A program made the translations under genes and the position numbers. Below, in pieces: positions 33,827 through 43,754 of a stretch of DNA of 64,000 nt. Under the pieces are notes generated by a model that saw nothing but the letters and a program-made list of their open reading frames with translations, had not been told where the DNA came from and did not search any database. This DNA is from Neoroseomonas oryzicola (GTDB taxonomy: Bacteria; Pseudomonadota; Alphaproteobacteria; Acetobacterales; Acetobacteraceae): assembly GCF_012163135.1 (NCBI RefSeq), contig NZ_JAAVUP010000001.1, positions 186,001-250,000 on the forward strand. The letters run 5' to 3'. Every line of letters begins with the position of its first letter. Position 1 is the stretch's first letter.

Positions 33827-35533
33827 TCAGCGCCCCGCGCGCACCAGCCGCCCCGGCAGCGCGCCGGTCGCCTCGCCGCCGCGATAGGTGATGGCGCCGG
33901 CGACGATCGTCGCGTCGAAGCCCCGTGCGCGCTGCAGCAAGCGCCGCCCGCCGGCCGGCAGGTCGCTGACCATGCGCGGTGCCTCGAGCCCGAGGGAAGC
34001 GAGGTCGAACACGTTGATGTCCGCCTTCATCCCCGGCCGCAGCACGCCGCGATCGGCCAGCCCCGCCGCGCTTGCGGTGTCCGAGGTCAGGCGCCGCACG
34101 ATCTCCTCCACCGGGAACACCTGTTCCTTCGCGTCCCGTGCCCAGTAGGTCAGTAGGAAGGTCGGGAAGGACCCGTCCGAGATGAAGCCGACATGCGCCC
34201 CGCCGTCCGACAGCCCGGCGATGGCGTTGGGGTGCCGCAGGCATTCCGCGCTGGCTGACAGGGTGTAGTCGTGGAAGTTGGTCAGCGGCGCGAAGATGAA
34301 GTCGGCGCCGTCATTGGCCGTGAGGATGTCGTAGGCGACCTCCTCGGCGCTGCGGCCTTCCCGGGCGGCGATGGCAGCGATCGAGGCCTCCTTCGGCGGC
34401 GCGTAGTCGGGCGGCGCGCCGAAGGGGAACATCCGTTCGAAGGACAGGCGGGTGATGAGCGGGAAGTTCGATCCCGTGATCCGATCCTCGGACAGGATCC
34501 GCGCCCGCACGGCCGGGTCGCGCATCGCCGCCGCGCGCTGCGGCGCCGGCAGATGCGCGATCTCCTTGTAGGAGGTGCAGCCCGAGAAGGGGTTCTGGCT
34601 CCCCTGCAGCCCGAGCAGGATGCCGATCGGCCGCGGCGGGAAGACCGGGCGGATCGGCAGCCCCTGCGCGGCCGCCGCATCGGACATTGCCAGGAGGTCC
34701 TTCCACGCCTCGGTCCGGTCGTGCCGGGCGGTGAGGGAGAACAGAACGCGCTGGCCGGTCGCCTCGACCACACGGCGGACGATGCCGAATTCCGTCGCCG
34801 GGTCGGGGGTGTTCCAGTCCGAGACCAGTTCCAGCAGTCCGCCGCCGGCATCGCGCAGCCCCTCGGCGAGGCCCTTCAGCTCCTCCTCCTGCGCGCGCAG
34901 CGTCGGGGTCGGGTCGCCCTTCAGGGTCTTGTGGCTGATGGTGCGGGAGGTCGAGACGCCGAAGGCGCCGGCGCGCACCGCCTCGGTGGTGATCTCGCGC
35001 ATCCGTGCGATGTCGGCCTGGTTCGCATTCTCGAGGTTCAGGCCGCGCTCGCCCATCACATGCACGCGCACCGCGCCGTGCGGCAGCAGGGCGCAGATGT
35101 CGATGTCGCGGGGTTTCGCGTCGAGCGCGTCGAGGTATTCGGGGAAGGTCTCCCAGCGCCAGTCCAGGCCCTCGTGCAGGATGGGGCCGGGGATGTCCTC
35201 TACACCTTCCATCAACTCGATCAGCCGGTCGCGGTCCCCAGCGCGGCAGGGGGCGAAGCCGACGCCGCAATTGCCCATCACGGCCGTGGTCACGCCATGC
35301 CAGGCCGACGGCGCGAGATGCGAATCCCACACCGCCTGCCCGTCGTAATGGGTGTGGATGTCGACGAAGCCGGGGGTGACGCAGCGGCCGCGGGCGTCGA
35401 TCTCCTCACGCCCGCGGGCGGCGACGCGGCCGACCTCGGTGATCCGGCCGCCCTCGATGGCGACATCCGCCTCGCGCGGGGGCGCACCCGTCCCGTCGAT
35501 GACGGTTCCGCCGCGGATCACCAGATCGGCCAT
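33827..35533 (-). CDS. N-acyl-D-amino-acid deacylase/D-aminoacylase family amidohydrolase
   Basis: A 568-residue cytoplasmic metal hydrolase. The small beta-domain opens the protein (VIRGGTVIDGTG, ITEVGRV), followed by the barrel with H60-x-H62 in DIHTHYDGQAVWD, C89 in NCGVGF (a metal-ligand position in D-aminoacylase) and GGAHVGFISDGS near the end. D-aminoacylases of this type hydrolyse N-acyl-D-amino acids; others are dihydropyrimidinase-like. D-amino acids released could feed the D-amino acid dehydrogenase at 24.5 kb, though the genes are far apart. It follows the ferric-reductase-like gene by about 50 bases and precedes dctA by 165, so it is likely a separate or two-gene unit. Confidence 0.88.
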   Translation of the reverse strand: MADLVIRGGTVIDGTGAPPREADVAIEGGRITEVGRVAARGREEIDARGRCVTPGFVDIHTHYDGQAVWDSHLAPSAWHGVTTAVMGNCGVGFAPCRAGDRDRLIELMEGVEDIPGPILHEGLDWRWETFPEYLDALDAKPRDIDICALLPHGAVRVHVMGERGLNLENANQADIARMREITTEAVRAGAFGVSTSRTISHKTLKGDPTPTLRAQEEELKGLAEGLRDAGGGLLELVSDWNTPDPATEFGIVRRVVEATGQRVLFSLTARHDRTEAWKDLLAMSDAAAAQGLPIRPVFPPRPIGILLGLQGSQNPFSGCTSYKEIAHLPAPQRAAAMRDPAVRARILSEDRITGSNFPLITRLSFERMFPFGAPPDYAPPKEASIAAIAAREGRSAEEVAYDILTANDGADFIFAPLTNFHDYTLSASAECLRHPNAIAGLSDGGAHVGFISDGSFPTFLLTYWARDAKEQVFPVEEIVRRLTSDTASAAGLADRGVLRPGMKADINVFDLASLGLEAPRMVSDLPAGGRRLLQRARGFDATIVAGAITYRGGEATGALPGRLVRAGR

Positions 35534-35584
35534 GGCCTCGTTCCCTTCCTGTTGGCCGTCACCCTAGGCCGGGAGGGAAGGAGG

Positions 35585-36889
35585 TCAATCGTAGACGAAG
35601 CGTTCCTCCAGGATGCGGCGGGCCGGGACGCCGAGCGCGGCAAGGCCTGCGCGCACCTCGCGCATCATCGGCGGCGGACCGCACAGGACGAAGAGCCAGC
35701 CGGCCTCGCCCGCCGTCGCGCAGCGGCGCCGGATCAGGTCGCGGGTGACCATGCCCGTCTCGCCCGTCCAGCCGGGAGGAGGTTCCTGCAGGACGTGCAC
35801 GACCTCGGCGCCGCTGGCGTCGAGCTCCTTGCCGGCCAGGATCTGCCCGTCGTGTCGATTGCCCTGGATGACCAGGCGCACGCGGCCGCGCTTCGTGCCG
35901 CGCAGGATCGACAGCAGCGGCGCCATCCCGACGCCGCCGCCGATCAGGCAAATGCCGGCTTCGGCCCGCCCATCGACGACCAGGTTGCCATGCGGGCCGT
36001 CCACGAAGGCCCGGCCGCCGACCGGCAGGCGGCCGATCCGGCGAGTGAAGTCGCCGGCCTCCTTGATAAGGAAATCGAGATGCCCGTCGGCCGATGGCGC
36101 CGAGGCGATGGAGAAGGGATGTTCCCGCAGCGTGAAAGGTGGCCGGTCGAGCCGCAGCCACGCGAACTGCCCCGCCCGGAACCGCAGGCCGTCATGCCCG
36201 ACGGGCGTGAGCGCCAGCCGCCAGGTGCGGTCCGCGACCTGTTCGACCGCTGCAATGCGCCATGGCCGCCGGGAGAGCCTCAGCGGCCGGATGACATAGA
36301 CCGCCAGCAGCGAGAGCAGCGCCAGGCCGAGCATCGCCATCCAGTACCCGGCCACGACGGGGTCCGCGCTGTAGCGCCCGGCCCGCATCGCGTGGACGGC
36401 CCCGAGCGCCGCCACCGCGAGGGCGCCGAGCCCATGCATCAGCCGCCAGGCCTCGTAGCGCCACGGGATCGAATCGCGCCCGATCGCCGCGGCGGTCAGC
36501 ACGCCGAGCAGCAGCCAGGCGAGCCACCCGGTCGCGAGGCTGACGGCGTCGAGCCCGAGCACCCCGGCGCGTGTGGCGTCGTCCGGCATCAGGAACTGAG
36601 CGCCCGTCGGCGTGGTGTAGACAAAGGGGTGCAGCATCAGCACGACGGTCAGGACCCGCGCGAAGACCTGGTGCCAGCGCATCGTCCGGTCGATCCCGAT
36701 GCCGCCGCTGATCGCCCGGAAGCGTCCCGAGAGCAGGAATTCGAGCAGAAGGGCCGCGAAGGCGACCATGGCGAGCAGGCTCGAGGCCTCGTCCGTCCAG
36801 GAACGCGCGATGCCGACCCTCGCCCAGCCGAGCGCCGCGGGTAGCGCAACCAGCCCTGCATAGGCGGTGAGCAAAAGCCAAGCCGGCAT
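35585..36889 (-). CDS. Ferric-reductase-like membrane flavocytochrome
   Basis: A 434-residue membrane protein combining a b-type heme domain and a ferredoxin-reductase module. The first ~200 residues have about six hydrophobic helices with paired histidines, H73/H87 and H152/H166, that should hold two hemes. The cytoplasmic part contains the FAD motif HPFSIAS (257-263), a NAD(P) loop GGGVGMAP (317-324) and the C-terminal CGPPPMMREV. It moves electrons from NAD(P)H across the membrane, to ferric chelates or another acceptor. It ends in VYD, typical of this reductase. The start at 36889 fits the first helix. It is divergent from the transglutaminase-DUF2126 gene. Confidence 0.88.
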   Translation of the reverse strand: MPAWLLLTAYAGLVALPAALGWARVGIARSWTDEASSLLAMVAFAALLLEFLLSGRFRAISGGIGIDRTMRWHQVFARVLTVVLMLHPFVYTTPTGAQFLMPDDATRAGVLGLDAVSLATGWLAWLLLGVLTAAAIGRDSIPWRYEAWRLMHGLGALAVAALGAVHAMRAGRYSADPVVAGYWMAMLGLALLSLLAVYVIRPLRLSRRPWRIAAVEQVADRTWRLALTPVGHDGLRFRAGQFAWLRLDRPPFTLREHPFSIASAPSADGHLDFLIKEAGDFTRRIGRLPVGGRAFVDGPHGNLVVDGRAEAGICLIGGGVGMAPLLSILRGTKRGRVRLVIQGNRHDGQILAGKELDASGAEVVHVLQEPPPGWTGETGMVTRDLIRRRCATAGEAGWLFVLCGPPPMMREVRAGLAALGVPARRILEERFVYD

Positions 36890-37037
36890 CCTGATCTCCC
36901 CCTCCCGCTCGGCCGGTATCGCTAACCGAGGCCGGGCGGCAGGAAGTTGACGCAGCGCAACAGCGGCACCGCCATCCTTCCGGTGGACCACGGCTTGCAT
37001 CCATGGGAAAGCAGGACCCAATCGAGCAGGCCCGGAC
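36890..37037. promoter_or_regulatory. Divergent intergenic region, ferric reductase/ligase cluster
   Basis: This 148-base gap must hold promoters for both divergent units. I see no clear operator or -35/-10 pair. Confidence 0.3.
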
Positions 37038-40000
37038 ATGTCCATCCACGTCGCGCTGACGCACCGCACCACCTACCGCTACGAGCGCCCCGCGACGCTC
37101 GGGCCGCAGACCATCCGCCTCCGGCCGGCGCCGCACAGCCGGACCCCGGTGCTGTCCTACGCCCTGAAGGTGGAGCCCCAGCCCCACTTCCTGAACTGGC
37201 AGCAGGACCCCCAGGGGAACTTCCTGGCCCGCGTGGTCTTCCCCGAGCGGGTGACCCATTTCGACGTGACGGTGGACCTCGTCGCCGACATGGCGACGAT
37301 CAACCCCTTCGACTTCTTCCTCGAGCCCGAGGCCGAGACCTGGCCCTTCGCCTACGACCCGGCGCTCGAGCAGGAACTGGCCCCGTTCCGCCGGATCGAG
37401 CCGGCGGGACCGCTGCTCGAAGCCCTGTTCGCCGCGGTTCCGCGGACCGAGCAGCGCACGGTCGACATGCTGGTCGGCCTGAACCAGATGGTCCAGGAAC
37501 GCATCGCCTACGTCGTGCGCATGGAGCCCGGCGTCTGGTCGCCCGAGAAAACCTTGGGCGAGGGGAAGGGGTCCTGCCGCGACTCCGCCTGGCTGCTGGT
37601 GCAGCTGCTGCGCCGCCTGGGCTTCGCCGCGCGCTTCGTGTCGGGCTACCTGATCCAGCTGGTCGCCGACCAGAAGCCGCTCGAAGGCCCCGAGGGCCCC
37701 GAGGCCGACTTCACCGACCTGCACGCCTGGGCCGAGGTCTACCTGCCGGGCGCGGGGTGGATCGGCCTCGACGCGACCTCCGGCCTGCTGACCGGGGAAG
37801 GGCACATCCCGCTGGCCGCGACGCCGGAGCCGCAATCGGCCGCCCCGATCTCCGGCGCGCTCGAGAAGGTCGAGACCGAGTTCGGCTTCGAGATGTCGGT
37901 CCGGCGCATCCGGGAAACCCCGCGCGTCACCAAGCCCTACACCCCTGCCCAATGGGCAGGCATCCGCGCCGCCGGCGAGGCAGTCGACCGCAAGCTGGCG
38001 CGGCTCGGCCTGAAGCTGACCATGGGGGGCGAGCCGACCTTCGTCGCCGCCTCCGACCGCGATGCCCCGGAATGGAACACGGATGCGCTCGGCCCCACCA
38101 AGCGCGCCTATGCCGGGCGGCTGCTCCGGCGGCTGAAGGACCTCTGGTCCCCCGGCGCTGCCCTGCAATACGCCTTGGGCAAGCACTACCCGGGCGAGCA
38201 GCTGCCGCGCTGGGCGCTCTATTCCCACTGGCGGACGGATGGGGAGCCGGTCTGGACCGATGCCGCGCTGCTCGCCTCGGATGACGACCGCGACGACGCG
38301 ACCGCGGCGGATGCCGCCCTTTTCGCCCGGCAGCTGGCCGAGCGGCTGCAGGTCGATCCCGGCCTGGTGCAGGGCGCGCATGAGGACATCCACTACTACC
38401 TGTGGAAGGAACAGCGCCTGCCGGCCAATGTCGTGGTCGAGGACAGCAGGCTCACCGATCCGCTGGAACGGGCGCGCCTGGCCAAGGTGTTCGGTCAGGG
38501 GCTGTCGGCCGAGGTCGGCTCCATCCTTCCGCTGCGCCGGGTCATGCAGGACGGCGTCCGCCGCTGGCAGTCCGGCCGCTGGTTCTTCCGCGGCGACCAC
38601 CTGTTCCTGATCCCCGGCGACAGCCCGATCGGCCTGCGCCTGCCGCTCGCCTCGCTGCCCTGGATGAGCGAGGAGGACGCGCGCCGGATCATCGAATCCG
38701 AGGCCGACCCCTTCGCCTGGCGCGAGGACCTGCCGCCGCACGCCGCGCTGCTGGCCCAGCGGGCGCTGCGCGCGCAGATGCAGCCCGAAAGCCTGCGCCA
38801 GCGCGGCATCCTCGGCCCCCGGCCCGGCGAGCGCACCAGCAGCGGCATCGAGGAGTTCCGGCCCCAGCCGCAGGACCTGCCCGTGGTCGGCCAGTCCGAT
38901 CCGGGCGTGGTGCGCACCGCGCTCACGGTCGAATCCCGCGACGGCAAGATCCACGTCTTCTACCCGCCGCTCTTTTCGGCCGAGGATTGGCTTGACCTCA
39001 CCGCGGCGGTCGAGGCGACGGCGGCCGAGACGGGGCGCAAGGTGGTCCTGGAAGGCTACCTGCCGCCGTCGGATCCGCGCCTGACGCATTTCTCGGTCAC
39101 GCCGGACCCCGGCGTGATCGAGGTGAACATCCACCCCGCCACCCATTGGGGCGAGGTGGTCGGGCGGACCGAGCAGCTCTACGAGGAAGCGCGGCAGGTC
39201 GGCCTGGCGGCCGAGAAGTTCATGCTCGACGGCCGGCATGTCGGCACCGGCGGCGGCAACCATGTGGTGATGGGCGGGGAGACGGCGGCCGAGAGCCCCT
39301 TCCTCAAGCGCCCGGACCTGCTGAAGTCGCTGGTCGGGTTCTGGCACAACCATCCCTCGCTCTCGTATCTCTTCAGCGGCCTCTTCATCGGCCCGACCAG
39401 CCAGCATCCGCGCATCGACGAGGCGCGGATGGATTCCCTCCATGAGCTCGAGATCGCCTTCTCCAAGGTGCATGCCGGGCAGGAGGTGCCGCCCTGGCTG
39501 ACCGACCGGCTGTTCCGCAACCTGCTCTGCGACATGACCGGCAACACGCATCGCACCGAGTTCTGCATCGACAAGATGTACGACCCGGGCAGCAGCAGCG
39601 GGCGTCGTGGCCTCGTCGAGTTCCGCGCCTTCGAGATGCCGCCGCATGCCGAGATGTCGGCGGCGCAGATGCTGCTGATGCGCGCCGCCCTCGCGTCGTT
39701 CTGGGAACGGCCCTATGAGCGCCGCCTGGTGCGCTGGGGCACGCGCCTGCACGACCAGTTCATGCTGCCGCATTACTGCGAGCAGGATTTCCGCGACGCG
39801 ATCGACGAGCTGCGCAACCTCGGCGCGCCGCTCGACGCCGACTGGTTCGCCACGCACCTCGCCTTCCGCTTCCCGCTGATCGGCGAGGTGCCGGTCCGCG
39901 ACACCCACCTCGAACTGCGCCACGCCCTCGAACCGTGGCACGTGCTGGGCGAGGAATCCGCGGCCGGCGGCACCGTGCGCTACGTCGACAGCAGCGCCGA

Positions 40001-40412
40001 GCGCGTCCAGGCGCGCGTGACCAACTGGGTCGAGGACCGCCACCTGCTGACGGTCAACGGCGTCGCGGTGCCGCTACGCGCGACCGAGCGCGCGGGGGAA
40101 TACGTCGCCGGCATCCGCTTCAAGGCGTGGAACCCGCCATCGTCGCTGCATCCGACGACCCGGCCGCAGACGCCGCTGATCCTCGATGTCTTCGACCGCT
40201 GGAGCGGGCGCAGCCTCGGCGGCCTGACCTACCACGTCGCGCATCCGGGCGGACGCAACTACGAGCGCTACCCGGTCAACGCTAACGAGGCCGAGGCGCG
40301 CCGCCGTGCCCGCTTCTTCCCCTTCGGCCATACCGCCGGGACGATGGCGCCGCCCGAGCCCGTGGCCGCGCTGGAACTGCCCTTCACCCTCGACCTCAGA
40401 CGTCATGGCTGA
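37038..40412 (+). CDS. Transglutaminase-like protein fused to DUF2126 putative amidoligase
   Basis: A 1124-residue protein. The first ~300 residues are a transglutaminase-like cysteine protease fold with N-terminal beta domain (IHVALTHRTTYRYERPATL) and the catalytic triad C180 (GEGKGSCRDSAW), H229 (DLHAWAEVYLPG) and D245 (IGLDATSG). The remaining ~800 residues are DUF2126 (MGGEPTFVAASDRDAPEWN, GTGGGNHVVMGGETAAESP, HPRIDEARMDSLHELEIAF), listed as a putative amidoligase domain of the COOH-NH2 ligase superfamily. It is probably cytoplasmic. The next gene, ATP-grasp plus Alpha-E, overlaps its end by eight bases. Comparative genomics (Iyer, Aravind and co-workers) predicts these act together in peptide or protein tagging; no product is known. 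Confidence 0.9.
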   Translation: MSIHVALTHRTTYRYERPATLGPQTIRLRPAPHSRTPVLSYALKVEPQPHFLNWQQDPQGNFLARVVFPERVTHFDVTVDLVADMATINPFDFFLEPEAETWPFAYDPALEQELAPFRRIEPAGPLLEALFAAVPRTEQRTVDMLVGLNQMVQERIAYVVRMEPGVWSPEKTLGEGKGSCRDSAWLLVQLLRRLGFAARFVSGYLIQLVADQKPLEGPEGPEADFTDLHAWAEVYLPGAGWIGLDATSGLLTGEGHIPLAATPEPQSAAPISGALEKVETEFGFEMSVRRIRETPRVTKPYTPAQWAGIRAAGEAVDRKLARLGLKLTMGGEPTFVAASDRDAPEWNTDALGPTKRAYAGRLLRRLKDLWSPGAALQYALGKHYPGEQLPRWALYSHWRTDGEPVWTDAALLASDDDRDDATAADAALFARQLAERLQVDPGLVQGAHEDIHYYLWKEQRLPANVVVEDSRLTDPLERARLAKVFGQGLSAEVGSILPLRRVMQDGVRRWQSGRWFFRGDHLFLIPGDSPIGLRLPLASLPWMSEEDARRIIESEADPFAWREDLPPHAALLAQRALRAQMQPESLRQRGILGPRPGERTSSGIEEFRPQPQDLPVVGQSDPGVVRTALTVESRDGKIHVFYPPLFSAEDWLDLTAAVEATAAETGRKVVLEGYLPPSDPRLTHFSVTPDPGVIEVNIHPATHWGEVVGRTEQLYEEARQVGLAAEKFMLDGRHVGTGGGNHVVMGGETAAESPFLKRPDLLKSLVGFWHNHPSLSYLFSGLFIGPTSQHPRIDEARMDSLHELEIAFSKVHAGQEVPPWLTDRLFRNLLCDMTGNTHRTEFCIDKMYDPGSSSGRRGLVEFRAFEMPPHAEMSAAQMLLMRAALASFWERPYERRLVRWGTRLHDQFMLPHYCEQDFRDAIDELRNLGAPLDADWFATHLAFRFPLIGEVPVRDTHLELRHALEPWHVLGEESAAGGTVRYVDSSAERVQARVTNWVEDRHLLTVNGVAVPLRATERAGEYVAGIRFKAWNPPSSLHPTTRPQTPLILDVFDRWSGRSLGGLTYHVAHPGGRNYERYPVNANEAEARRRARFFPFGHTAGTMAPPEPVAALELPFTLDLRRHG

Positions 40413-42882
40413 GGGGGAGTCAGTCCCGCCCGTCGATGAGATGGTGGATGGCCGCGGTGGCGTGCGCCCGCACTGGCGCACGCTGCTCGGCATCCTCGGC
40501 GGGATGGGGGAGGGGGTGCTGGGCGAACGCGCCCGCCGGCTCGACCGTGCCTTCGAGGATGAGGGCATGGCCGGCGTGCTGCCCGGATCGAAGCGCGAGG
40601 TCGCCTGGCGCTGCGATCCTCTGCCGCTGGTGCTGTCGGCGCAGGAATTCGCCGCCCTCGAGGCCGGGATCGCGCAACGCGCGCGGATGATCGAGGCGCT
40701 GCTGCGCGACCTGTATGGGCCGCAGGCGCTGCTCACCGAAGGGCTGGTGCCGCCCGAACTGGTCTTCGCGAACCGCGCCTTCCTGCGCGCCTGCCACAGC
40801 GAGGGCGTCGCGCCGGCGGTGCCGCAGCTGCATCTTTATGCCGTCGACCTGATGCGCGGCCCGGACGGGCAGTGGCGCGTGCTGGCCGACCGGACCACGG
40901 CGCCGGCGGGCGCCGGCCTCGCGCGGGAGAACCGCCGCATCCTCGCCCGCGTGATGCCGGAGGCCTTCCGCGGTGCTTCCGTCCGTTCCATGCGGCCCTT
41001 CTTCGACGTTTGGCAGGATGCGCTGCAGCGCCTTGCGCCGTCGGACCGGCCAGACCCGGCGGTGGCGCTGCTGACGCGCGGGACGCACCATCCGCGCTGG
41101 GTCGAGGACATGCTGCTCTCGCGCGAATTGTCCTGCGCGCTGGTCGAATGCGGCGACCTGACGGTGCGCGGCGGGGCGGTGCACCTCAAGACCCTGCAGG
41201 GGCTGCAGCCGGTCGACGTGCTGCTCTCGCGGCTCGAGGGCGCGATGCTCGACCCGCTCGAAAGCGCTGATGCCGGGACGTCCGGCGTGCCCGGCCTGCT
41301 GGACGCGGCGCGGCATGGGCAGGTCCGCATCCTCAATGCGCCGGGGGCAGCACTCGCCGAAGCGCCGGCCTTCGCCGCCTTCCTGCCGGCCTTGATGCAG
41401 CGTCTGCTGGGCGAGGCGCCGCTGCTGCCCTCGGTCGAGACGCTCTGGCTCGGCGATCCCGCTGCGCGCGCGCGCGTCCTGGCCGAGCCAGGCTGGACCG
41501 TTTGCGCCGCGACCGATGGCGCGGCGCGGCGCGAGGTGCCGCGCGAGGCCTGGGACGTGGCGCGCAACGCCGAGGCGCGGCCGCGCGCCCACGCCGCGAC
41601 GCGCCTACCGGTCCCTTCCGTCGTGCCCACCGTGGTCGGCGACCGGCTCGAACCGCGCCCGCTCGTGCTGCGGATGTTCGCCGTCTTCGACGGTGCGGAA
41701 TGGCGCGTGATGCCGGGCGGCCTCGCGCGCATCGGCGCCGATGCCGCGCTCGGCGGCGCGCTGCCGACGCAGGGCCTGTCCAAGGATGTCTGGGTGCTGG
41801 CCGAGGAAGGCCACGACATCATCGGCCCCGCCGCGCTGCAATTGCCGCCGCTGCCGATCCGCCGGCAGCCCGGTGCACTGCCGTCCCGTGTCGCGGACAA
41901 CCTGTTCTGGCTCGGTCGCTACACCGAACGGCTGGAACGGGCCGCGCGGCTGGTGCGCGCGACCCATGCGCGCATCTCCCGTGGCGTCGTGCTGCCACGC
42001 GAGGCGGCCGAGGTCGCCGCCCTGGCCCGCTGCCTCGGCCAGGCGGGCTTCACGGGGGCGGAGGAAGTCGCGGGATCCTCGGCCGCGCAGGCGCTGCCCG
42101 GTATCATCGCGCGCGAGATGCGCCCGGACGGCGCGCTGCCGATGCTCGCCGACCGCATCGCGACGCTGACGGCGATGGTGCGGGACCGGCTGACCGCCGA
42201 CATGCACGCGACCTTCACGCTGACGCTGCGCAGCGCGCGCGCCGAGCTGCAGCAGGCGGGTGACAGCCTCGAGGCGATCGCGCGCGCCATGATCCCGGTG
42301 TTGCGCTTCGCGACCGCCGTCGCCGGCGTCGCGGCCGAGAGCATGGTGCGCGGCGGCGCCTGGCTGTTTCTCGACCTCGGGCGCCGGATCGAGCGCGCGC
42401 AGGCGATCGCCTCCGAGGTCGGCTTCGCTCTGGAACAGCCGCCGGCACGCATCGAGGGCGGGCTGCGCCTGATCCTCGAACTCTGCGACAGCGTCATCAC
42501 CTATCGCAGCCGCTACCTCAGCATCCTGCAGCCCGCGCCGGCGCTGGACCTGGTGCTTGCCGACGAGAGCAATCCGCGTGCGCTCGCCTTCCAGCTGGCC
42601 GCGATCAGCCGGAACCTGTCGGAAGTCGCGGGCGAGGCGGATCGCGCCCTGCCGGATGAGGCGGCCTCGCTGCTCGCGGAGGCCGAGGCGATGGTCGCCC
42701 ATGTCCTTGCCGCGCCGGACCAGACCTTCGCGGCCGCGGGCCTGCCGCCGCGGCTCGAGGCCGTCGGCAACCGCATCGCCGCGCTGTCGGATGCGGTGAC
42801 GCGGCGCTACTTCGCGCTGCTGCCGGCGAGGCAGACGGTCGGCATGGAAGGCGCGGCGCCGGCGCTCAAGGGGGCGGCGTGA
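40405..42882 (+). CDS. Circularly permuted ATP-grasp protein fused to Alpha-E domain
   Basis: An 825-residue fusion. Residues 1 to about 480 form the circularly permuted ATP-grasp part (DUF404/DUF407): LPGSKREVAWRCDPLPLVL, LLRDLYGPQALLTEGLVPPELV, then VLADRTTAPAGAGLARENRR and the GLSKDVWVL segment. In ATP-grasp ligases this fold activates a carboxylate as acyl-phosphate and couples it to an amine. Residues ~500-825 are the Alpha-E (DUF403) helical domain, with SRVADNLFWLGRYTERLERAARL and GAWLFLDLGRRIERAQAI, of unknown role. The ADRT variant in place of EDN is common in the fused proteobacterial form. Overlaps on both sides couple it to the transglutaminases. Confidence 0.9.
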   Translation: MAEGESVPPVDEMVDGRGGVRPHWRTLLGILGGMGEGVLGERARRLDRAFEDEGMAGVLPGSKREVAWRCDPLPLVLSAQEFAALEAGIAQRARMIEALLRDLYGPQALLTEGLVPPELVFANRAFLRACHSEGVAPAVPQLHLYAVDLMRGPDGQWRVLADRTTAPAGAGLARENRRILARVMPEAFRGASVRSMRPFFDVWQDALQRLAPSDRPDPAVALLTRGTHHPRWVEDMLLSRELSCALVECGDLTVRGGAVHLKTLQGLQPVDVLLSRLEGAMLDPLESADAGTSGVPGLLDAARHGQVRILNAPGAALAEAPAFAAFLPALMQRLLGEAPLLPSVETLWLGDPAARARVLAEPGWTVCAATDGAARREVPREAWDVARNAEARPRAHAATRLPVPSVVPTVVGDRLEPRPLVLRMFAVFDGAEWRVMPGGLARIGADAALGGALPTQGLSKDVWVLAEEGHDIIGPAALQLPPLPIRRQPGALPSRVADNLFWLGRYTERLERAARLVRATHARISRGVVLPREAAEVAALARCLGQAGFTGAEEVAGSSAAQALPGIIAREMRPDGALPMLADRIATLTAMVRDRLTADMHATFTLTLRSARAELQQAGDSLEAIARAMIPVLRFATAVAGVAAESMVRGGAWLFLDLGRRIERAQAIASEVGFALEQPPARIEGGLRLILELCDSVITYRSRYLSILQPAPALDLVLADESNPRALAFQLAAISRNLSEVAGEADRALPDEAASLLAEAEAMVAHVLAAPDQTFAAAGLPPRLEAVGNRIAALSDAVTRRYFALLPARQTVGMEGAAPALKGAA

Positions 42883-43754
42883 TCTACCGGCTGCGCCACG
42901 TCACCACCTATGCCTATGCGAGCCCGGTGGATCTCGCCGCGCATCTGCTGCTGCTGACGCCGCGGCGGCTGCCGCACCAGTCGGTGGCGCGCGCGACGCT
43001 CGCCATCACGCCGACGCCCTCGCATGTGACCGAGGCGACCGACCATTTCGGCAACCTCGCGACGCGCGCCTTCCTCGACGTGCCGCACGCGAAGTTCGAG
43101 GTGATCGCCGAGGCGTTGGTCGAGGTGCGCTTCCCCGATCCGCCCGCCATCGCCGCGACACCCGCGTGGGCGGAGGTCGCCGAGGCCGCGCGCCTGTCAC
43201 CGGCTGCCGAGTTCGTCTTCCCGAGCGCCCTCGCGCCGCTGGTGCCGGGGGCCACGGGCTATGCCGCGGCTTCCTTCCCGGCGGGGCGGCCGGTGCTTGC
43301 CGGCCTGCTGGAACTGATGGCGCGCATCCGGCGCGACTTCACCTACAAGCCGGGCGTCACGGGGCCGAACACCCAGGTGTCCGAGGTGCTGCAGAGCCGC
43401 ACCGGCGTCTGCCAGGACTATGCGCATGTGATGATCAGCGGGCTCAGGGGGCTCGGCCTGCCGGCGCGCTACGTCTCGGGCTACGTCCGCACCCGCCCGC
43501 CGCCAGGTGGCGTCGCGCGGCGCGGCGCGGACCAGTCCCATGCATGGGTCGAGGCCTGGCTGGGCCCCGCCCATGGCTGGGTAGGGCTCGATCCGACCAA
43601 CGACATCGTCGTGCGCGACGAACATGTCGTGCTCGCCTGGGGACGCGATTTCGCGGATGTGAGCCCGCTGCGCGGGGTGATCCTCGGGGGCGGGGAGCAT
43701 GGCCTATGGGTCGGCGTCGACCTCGAGGAGGCGGATGCGCGCGTGCCCGCCTGA
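42879..43754 (+). CDS. Transglutaminase-family protein (second)
   Basis: A 291-residue transglutaminase-like protein. The N-terminal domain (IYRLRHVTTYAYASPVDLAA) precedes the papain-like core with C178 (RTGVCQDYAHVM), H221 (DQSHAWVEAWLG) and D238 (GLDPTND). It likely cleaves or cross-links an amide, working with the ligase proteins encoded just before it. The start is GTG at 42879, overlapping the preceding stop by four bases. In many genomes an Anbu proteasome-like peptidase comes next; here the next gene is a class II aldolase 132 bases later, so the system lacks its usual protease at this site. Confidence 0.9.
   Translation: MIYRLRHVTTYAYASPVDLAAHLLLLTPRRLPHQSVARATLAITPTPSHVTEATDHFGNLATRAFLDVPHAKFEVIAEALVEVRFPDPPAIAATPAWAEVAEAARLSPAAEFVFPSALAPLVPGATGYAAASFPAGRPVLAGLLELMARIRRDFTYKPGVTGPNTQVSEVLQSRTGVCQDYAHVMISGLRGLGLPARYVSGYVRTRPPPGGVARRGADQSHAWVEAWLGPAHGWVGLDPTNDIVVRDEHVVLAWGRDFADVSPLRGVILGGGEHGLWVGVDLEEADARVPA

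Noticed and set aside
36192-40043. 1283-residue minus-strand frame opposite the DUF2126 gene
   Set aside because: Low-complexity antisense translation; the plus-strand protein has an intact transglutaminase triad and family motifs.
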